Assembly: GCA_015852425.1 (NCBI GenBank)
Contig: JAAAIG010001066.1
Span: forward strand, 1 to 11,148
Length of the DNA stretch: 11,148 nucleotides
From: Gryganskiella cystojenkinii
Taxonomy: Eukaryota; Mortierellomycota; Mortierellomycetes; Mortierellales; Mortierellaceae
Reading direction: 5' to 3'
Positions 8,435-11,148 of the stretch are shown here, piece by piece (position 1 is the stretch's first letter; every line of letters starts with the position of its first letter). Made by a program: the position numbers and the translations under genes. The notes beneath the pieces were generated by a model. That model did not search any database and had not been told where the DNA came from. It was given only the letters and a program-made list of their open reading frames with translations.

Positions 8435-8689
8435 TTAGGTACGAGAAGGCGACAGTCCGGCAGTTCCAGCCTTGCTTTGTGAGAGCTGGAGAATCTCAGC
8501 CTCGCTCTCAGAATCGTAGCGGCGAGTCCGAGAAGGAGACAGTCCGGCAGTTCCAACTTTGCTTTGTGAGAGCTGGAGAATCTCAGCCTCGCCCTCTGAA
8601 TCGTAGCGACGAGTGCGAGAAGGAGAGAGTCTGTTGGTTTCAAACCTTCCAGGAGAAGGTGTCACAATACCATGGGCTTCGGCATCACT
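8435..8689 (-). repeat. Tandem repeat of about 87 bp coding for peptide units 2-4
   Basis: On the minus strand the units are 8689-8606 (84 bp), 8605-8519 (87 bp) and 8518-8435 (81 bp plus stop). The last two differ at only a few positions, indicating a recent duplication. The first keeps only the ends (start Ser-Asp, end LSPSRT-RR). The multiple-of-three length keeps all frames open, which explains the spurious open frames on both strands here. Confidence 0.85.
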
Positions 8690-8881
8690 GCGACGAGTGC
8701 GAGAGGGAGACAAACCACTGGTTCTAAAATTTCCGTGAGGATTTTCTTGACTCAAAGCCACCGCAGACAGCAAGGGGGCCGCTTCGGTGTTGGGAACCGT
8801 AAGACAGACCGTAAAGACCAGTGCGCCCAACAGCATCAGACAGACTCGCTTGACGGAGCAGGACTTGGGGGAGGAAACCAT
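8435..8881 (-). CDS. Secreted tandem-repeat peptide precursor with R-T-R-R processing sites
   Basis: 148 residues in one exon, ATG with A at -3; I do not recognise the family. Residues 1-34 look like a classical signal peptide: basic start, hydrophobic core VCLMLLGALVFTVCLTV (13-29), likely cleavage after Ala34 in NTEA-APLL. The rest is polar, cysteine-free and divided by dibasic sites at residues 63-64, 91-92 and 120-121, each in the context SPSRTRR, which fits Kex2 and also the stricter furin pattern R-x-R-R. The released peptides would be residues 35-62, 65-90, 93-119 and 122-148 (28, 26, 27 and 27 long), all ending in LSPSRT; the last ends there because of the stop codon. Units 3 and 4 are nearly identical (YDSE(G/S)EAEILQLSQSK), while 1 and 2 have diverged. 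This is the layout of Kex2-processed repeat proteins and alpha-factor-like or RiPP precursors, but no modifying enzyme is nearby. The function is unknown; a repetitive structural wall or effector protein is the alternative. Confidence 0.72.
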   Translation of the reverse strand: MVSSPKSCSVKRVCLMLLGALVFTVCLTVPNTEAAPLLSAVALSQENPHGNFRTSGLSPSRTRRSDAEAHGIVTPSPGRFETNRLSPSRTRRYDSEGEAEILQLSQSKVGTAGLSPSRTRRYDSESEAEILQLSQSKAGTAGLSPSRT

Positions 8882-9044
8882 TGTAAAATTGTTGTTAGGG
8901 CTTGGTAGCTAATGATGAGGGAGAGTGACAGAGATACAGTGGAAGTAGGAAATGACGAAGAGTGAGTAGCAGGTGTGTTTTTTTGTATTGGGTTATGAAC
9001 GAAGAGTTTGTTGCTTGGGGAAGAAAAGAAAGAGATGAGTCGCA

Positions 9045-9051
9045 TTTTATA
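9045..9051 (-). promoter_or_regulatory. TATAAAA box candidate for the repeat-peptide gene
   Basis: TATAAAA on the minus strand, 164 nt upstream of the peptide-precursor ATG (8881). The distance allows a normal fungal start site 30-100 nt downstream of it. It is the clearest core-promoter motif in the spacer. Confidence 0.45.
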
Positions 9052-9587
9052 CAGAATCCGATTCTGCTTAAGACGACTTGGCATCAAAGCCTCCTCCAGC
9101 AGCAGAAACAGAGAACGGAATGGAAGGAACGATGGGAGACGGTCGAGGAGATTTAACTATCGTTTTTTCCATGTGTTCCTACGCGGACTAGGAGGAGCGA
9201 GCCTTGGACAAATTAATTTATGTCCTTAATAAGGTTTCCCTTTCAGCCACCAGCACGGACAATGGCCACTTGATAGTCTGTTGCCAAGAGCATGAAAACT
9301 AGGTCAGTTCTTGCAGTGGCTCATAAAATACCCACCGCACGAACATTCAGGAACTGTTGCTTTGCTTGACCACTGCCAGGCTCATTTTGCCGAACAATAG
9401 AAAAGAGGCTGGCAAACAGGGGACAGACCATTTCTCTTTCTTCGGAATATGTTTCCGCGTGTTGTCTTCTTCGACGTTACGAGGTCAACGCATTTGACGA
9501 GAAACAATTGTATCTTTCATGCATTTGCACCCATGATAGGGGGCTGAACAGTGACACTTCTGAACAATACACCGTCTTGCAGCGCTC

Positions 9588-9599
9588 CGCTTAGATGAT
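9588..9599 (+). repeat. 12-bp direct repeat, copy 1
   Basis: CGCTTAGATGAT, identical to 9838-9849 exactly 250 bp away. Both copies are closely preceded by TTGCAGCGC (here separated by a few bases), so the shared block is longer than the exact 12-mer. Confidence 0.8.
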
Positions 9600-9837
9600 T
9601 CTGGGGCGTGTGTGTGTTTGTGCTTTTTTTTGTGTTACTTGGATCTCTAGATCAAGTTTATTTTTGAGGCCTGGAATAGGCCGCGATCTAGACTGGTGAT
9701 TCCTTGTCGATACAGGCGGGCACATCTATGACAATAATGATGGGCGTCGGAGACTCTTTCTGGAAGCGCAACACTGATGCTGGCCTTGGTCAATGAATAA
9801 AGAAATAGCAGCAATAACGAACAAAAACAAATTGCAG

Positions 9838-9849
9838 CGCTTAGATGAT
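9838..9849 (+). repeat. 12-bp direct repeat, copy 2
   Basis: Second copy of CGCTTAGATGAT, here fused directly to the TTGCAGCGC block as TTGCAGCGCTTAGATGAT (9832-9849). Confidence 0.8.
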
Positions 9850-10179
9850 AATTTATGTGTGGAAGGCATCGACGCGTCCGTTCCGAGGATTGATTATGCT
9901 GAACGTTGTTGGCACCTCTGTCAAAGTGACAGGGTGGGCTCTTAGAAGGGTGAAACACCGTTTACTATGCAGGGCATCGTTGGTACCGTTCCAACGCCTG
10001 CCTTTTTTCAAAAATTTTAGTGGCAATTCGCCAGCGGTTCGGATTCCAGAAGCATCACGGAAAAAAAATCATCGTACGAGCTGCGATCCAAAAATTTTGT
10101 TTATTGTTGTGGGTTCATTGAATGGGTCTACTGCGGTGGTGTGAACCTCACAGGGCGCCTGTGTGTGTGTTTTTTTTGC

Positions 10180-10339
10180 TCGCCCTGGCCACCAAAAAAG
10201 TCCAGGGATTTCATCACATCCAAGTTTCCATTCCATCCATTCGTCCATCACATCATCGCTCTCCCCGCGTGCCTCTTCTCTGATCCCTTCTCATCCCCCA
10301 TCCTTACCCCCCCCTGAGCAGGAACCAGCAGCATCCAAT
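10180..10339 (+). promoter_or_regulatory. C/T-rich leader of eIF3e
   Basis: A run rich in CCAT, CATC and CCC triplets directly before the eIF3e ATG, typical of strongly expressed fungal genes. A CTGAGCAG at about 10313-10320 looks like a splice acceptor, so a 5' UTR intron is possible but unproven. Confidence 0.4.
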
Positions 10340-11148
10340 ATGGCCGCCCAGTATGATCTCACCTCAAAGATGATCCCCTTCCTGGATCTTCACCTTGTCT
10401 TCCCTTTGCTCGAGTTTTTGGAAATTAACGAGGTACTGCTTCAAGCTCACAACCCAGGGACTTTAGACAGACAGCTGGTCCAATCCTCGCTGTCCCCGAG
10501 TTCTTGGTCGCTGATCCATGCGCTGTCGTCATCATTCGTAGCTGAAATGCAACCACGTCATTAACATAGTTACTTTTTTCGCCACCAAAAAACCACAATT
10601 AGCTCTTCTACACCCCTAACACTTTGTTGGAGGCCCGTTATGAGCTTTCCTTGAAGACCAACATGATCGACTTTATCGACAAGCTCAACGGCGAGTTGAA
10701 GGAGGCTGGCGTCACCCCTGCTGGTGAGTTGTCGCTGTCGTTGTCGATGCTGGAATCAACAGACATGGAAGACTCTTGTGAAAGGATTCCTTTCAAAAAT
10801 TGACGTTATATTTTCTACTTGTTTTGTAGCCATCGAGTTGGTCAAGAAGCGCGAGGATATTCTGGAGCAGTTGCAGAACTCCCAGGCCGAGGCTCAAAAG
10901 GTCATGGATGTGATCGAGAACCCCGATGTCATCGCTGCTCTTCGTCAGGACAAGCTCCAAAACTTGCAGTTCTTGAAGGACAACTACGGCGTATGTGATC
11001 ATTTCCCAAAGTTGTGCTATCCCTAGCATTATGCTGACATTTTGAGGCTCGGGAAAGTTTGAAACCCTGGAGATGCGACAGTTTTCCTAATGCACCTTTA
11101 CATTCATTCGTTCTTGTAGATGACCCCCGAGATGATCCAGACTCTTTA
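10340..11148 (+). CDS. INT6: Translation initiation factor eIF3 subunit E (INT6), 3' end outside the window
   Basis: PCI-domain subunit of eIF3, which recruits the 40S ribosome to mRNA in the cytoplasm. Exons: 10340-10432, 10603-10723, 10830-10990, 11120-11148 (continues); introns 170, 106 and 129 nt with GTACTG, GTGAGT and GTATGT donors; phases agree. The protein opens MAAQYDLTSKMIPFLDLHLV then FPLLEFLEINE, matching the family N-terminus, and continues LFYTPNTLLEARYELSLKTN and MIDFIDKL. Exon 3 carries VKKREDILEQLQ and the helical region ending KDNYG, and exon 4 starts MTPEMIQTL. For intron 1, the acceptor AATTAG at 10602 was preferred over TTGGAG at 10632 because the extra ten residues fit the YNEK(D/E)LL region of homologues. 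The ATG has A at -3. The PCI domain itself lies beyond the window. Confidence 0.95.

Larger units (their letters stand above)
8882..10339. other. Gene-poor 1.46-kb divergent spacer
   Basis: Shared upstream region of the repeat-peptide gene (minus) and eIF3e (plus). Open frames here (for example 9647-9958 minus and 9845-10144 plus) lack recognisable family motifs and are probably chance. No tRNA or rRNA was seen. Visible elements are the TATA-like box near 9045, an AT-rich CCTTAATAAGG at 9224-9234, two TG-rich runs ending in T tracts (about 9607-9636 and 10160-10178), a 12-bp direct repeat, and AATAAA at 9796-9801 (plus) and 10105-10100 (minus), which might end unseen transcripts. From about 10200 the plus strand becomes C/T-rich, as expected for the eIF3e leader. 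Confidence 0.55.

Noticed and set aside
8410..8727. Plus-strand open frame of 105 codons over the repeats, with repeated QPCFVRAGESQP-like blocks
   Set aside because: It is the antisense of the repeat-peptide precursor. The repeat length is a multiple of three, so every frame is open. It has no signal peptide and no meaningful arrangement, unlike the minus-strand frame.
9647..10144. Open frames of about 100 codons on both strands in the spacer
   Set aside because: No recognisable domain, no good start context and no splice partners; lengths are within chance expectation.
10603..10632. These 30 nt as part of eIF3e intron 1 with the acceptor at TTGGAG
   Set aside because: The acceptor at 10601-10602 keeps the frame and adds LFYTPNTLLE, which fits the conserved YNEK(D/E)LL region of eIF3e.
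1..11148. CRISPR arrays, insertion sequences, retroelement or viral genes
   Set aside because: No spaced palindromic repeats, transposase, integrase or reverse-transcriptase motifs were seen; the sequence is a spliced eukaryotic gene region.

Overview
The window is eukaryotic nuclear DNA, almost certainly from a filamentous fungus. Genes are compact and broken by many short GT-AG introns (about 85-190 nt). Splice sites are GTA(A/C/T)GT/GTGAGT-like and TAG/CAG. Leaders are pyrimidine-rich and spacers between genes are short. An Abraxas/ABRO1 homologue, a family I regard as scarce in Dikarya, together with the intron style suggests an early-diverging fungus; Mortierellomycota is my best guess from general impression. 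No bacterial, viral or transposon gene was recognised.

Layout: (1) 170-1273 (+), the 3' four exons of an OST3/OST6 (MagT1/TUSC3-type) oligosaccharyltransferase subunit; its 5' end lies outside the window. (2) 1814-4150 (+), a single-exon 778-residue dual-specificity phosphatase-like protein. Its catalytic domain appears split by about 400 disordered residues and is preceded by a possible beta-sandwich domain. (3) 6201-4283 (-), a seven-exon Abraxas/ABRO1-type MPN-minus scaffold protein, convergent with gene 2. (4) 8106-6432 (-), the four-exon beta subunit of protein geranylgeranyltransferase type I. (5) 8881-8435 (-), a 148-residue secretory precursor made of repeats separated by R-T-R-R sites. 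(6) 10340 to the window end (+), the first four exons of eIF3e/INT6.

Genes 1, 3, 4 and 6 are ordinary housekeeping or regulatory genes of N-glycosylation, deubiquitination scaffolding, prenylation and translation initiation. They do not form a pathway cluster. The two unusual items are the repeat peptide precursor (gene 5) and the split phosphatase (gene 2). In gene 5, three R-T-R-R sites and the stop codon divide the secreted part into four peptides of 26-28 residues. All four would end in LSPSRT after Kex2/furin-type cutting and trimming of the basic residues. This is the best candidate for an undescribed system here.

All exon boundaries were worked out by hand from splice consensus, reading phase and remembered family alignments. 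No database search was run.
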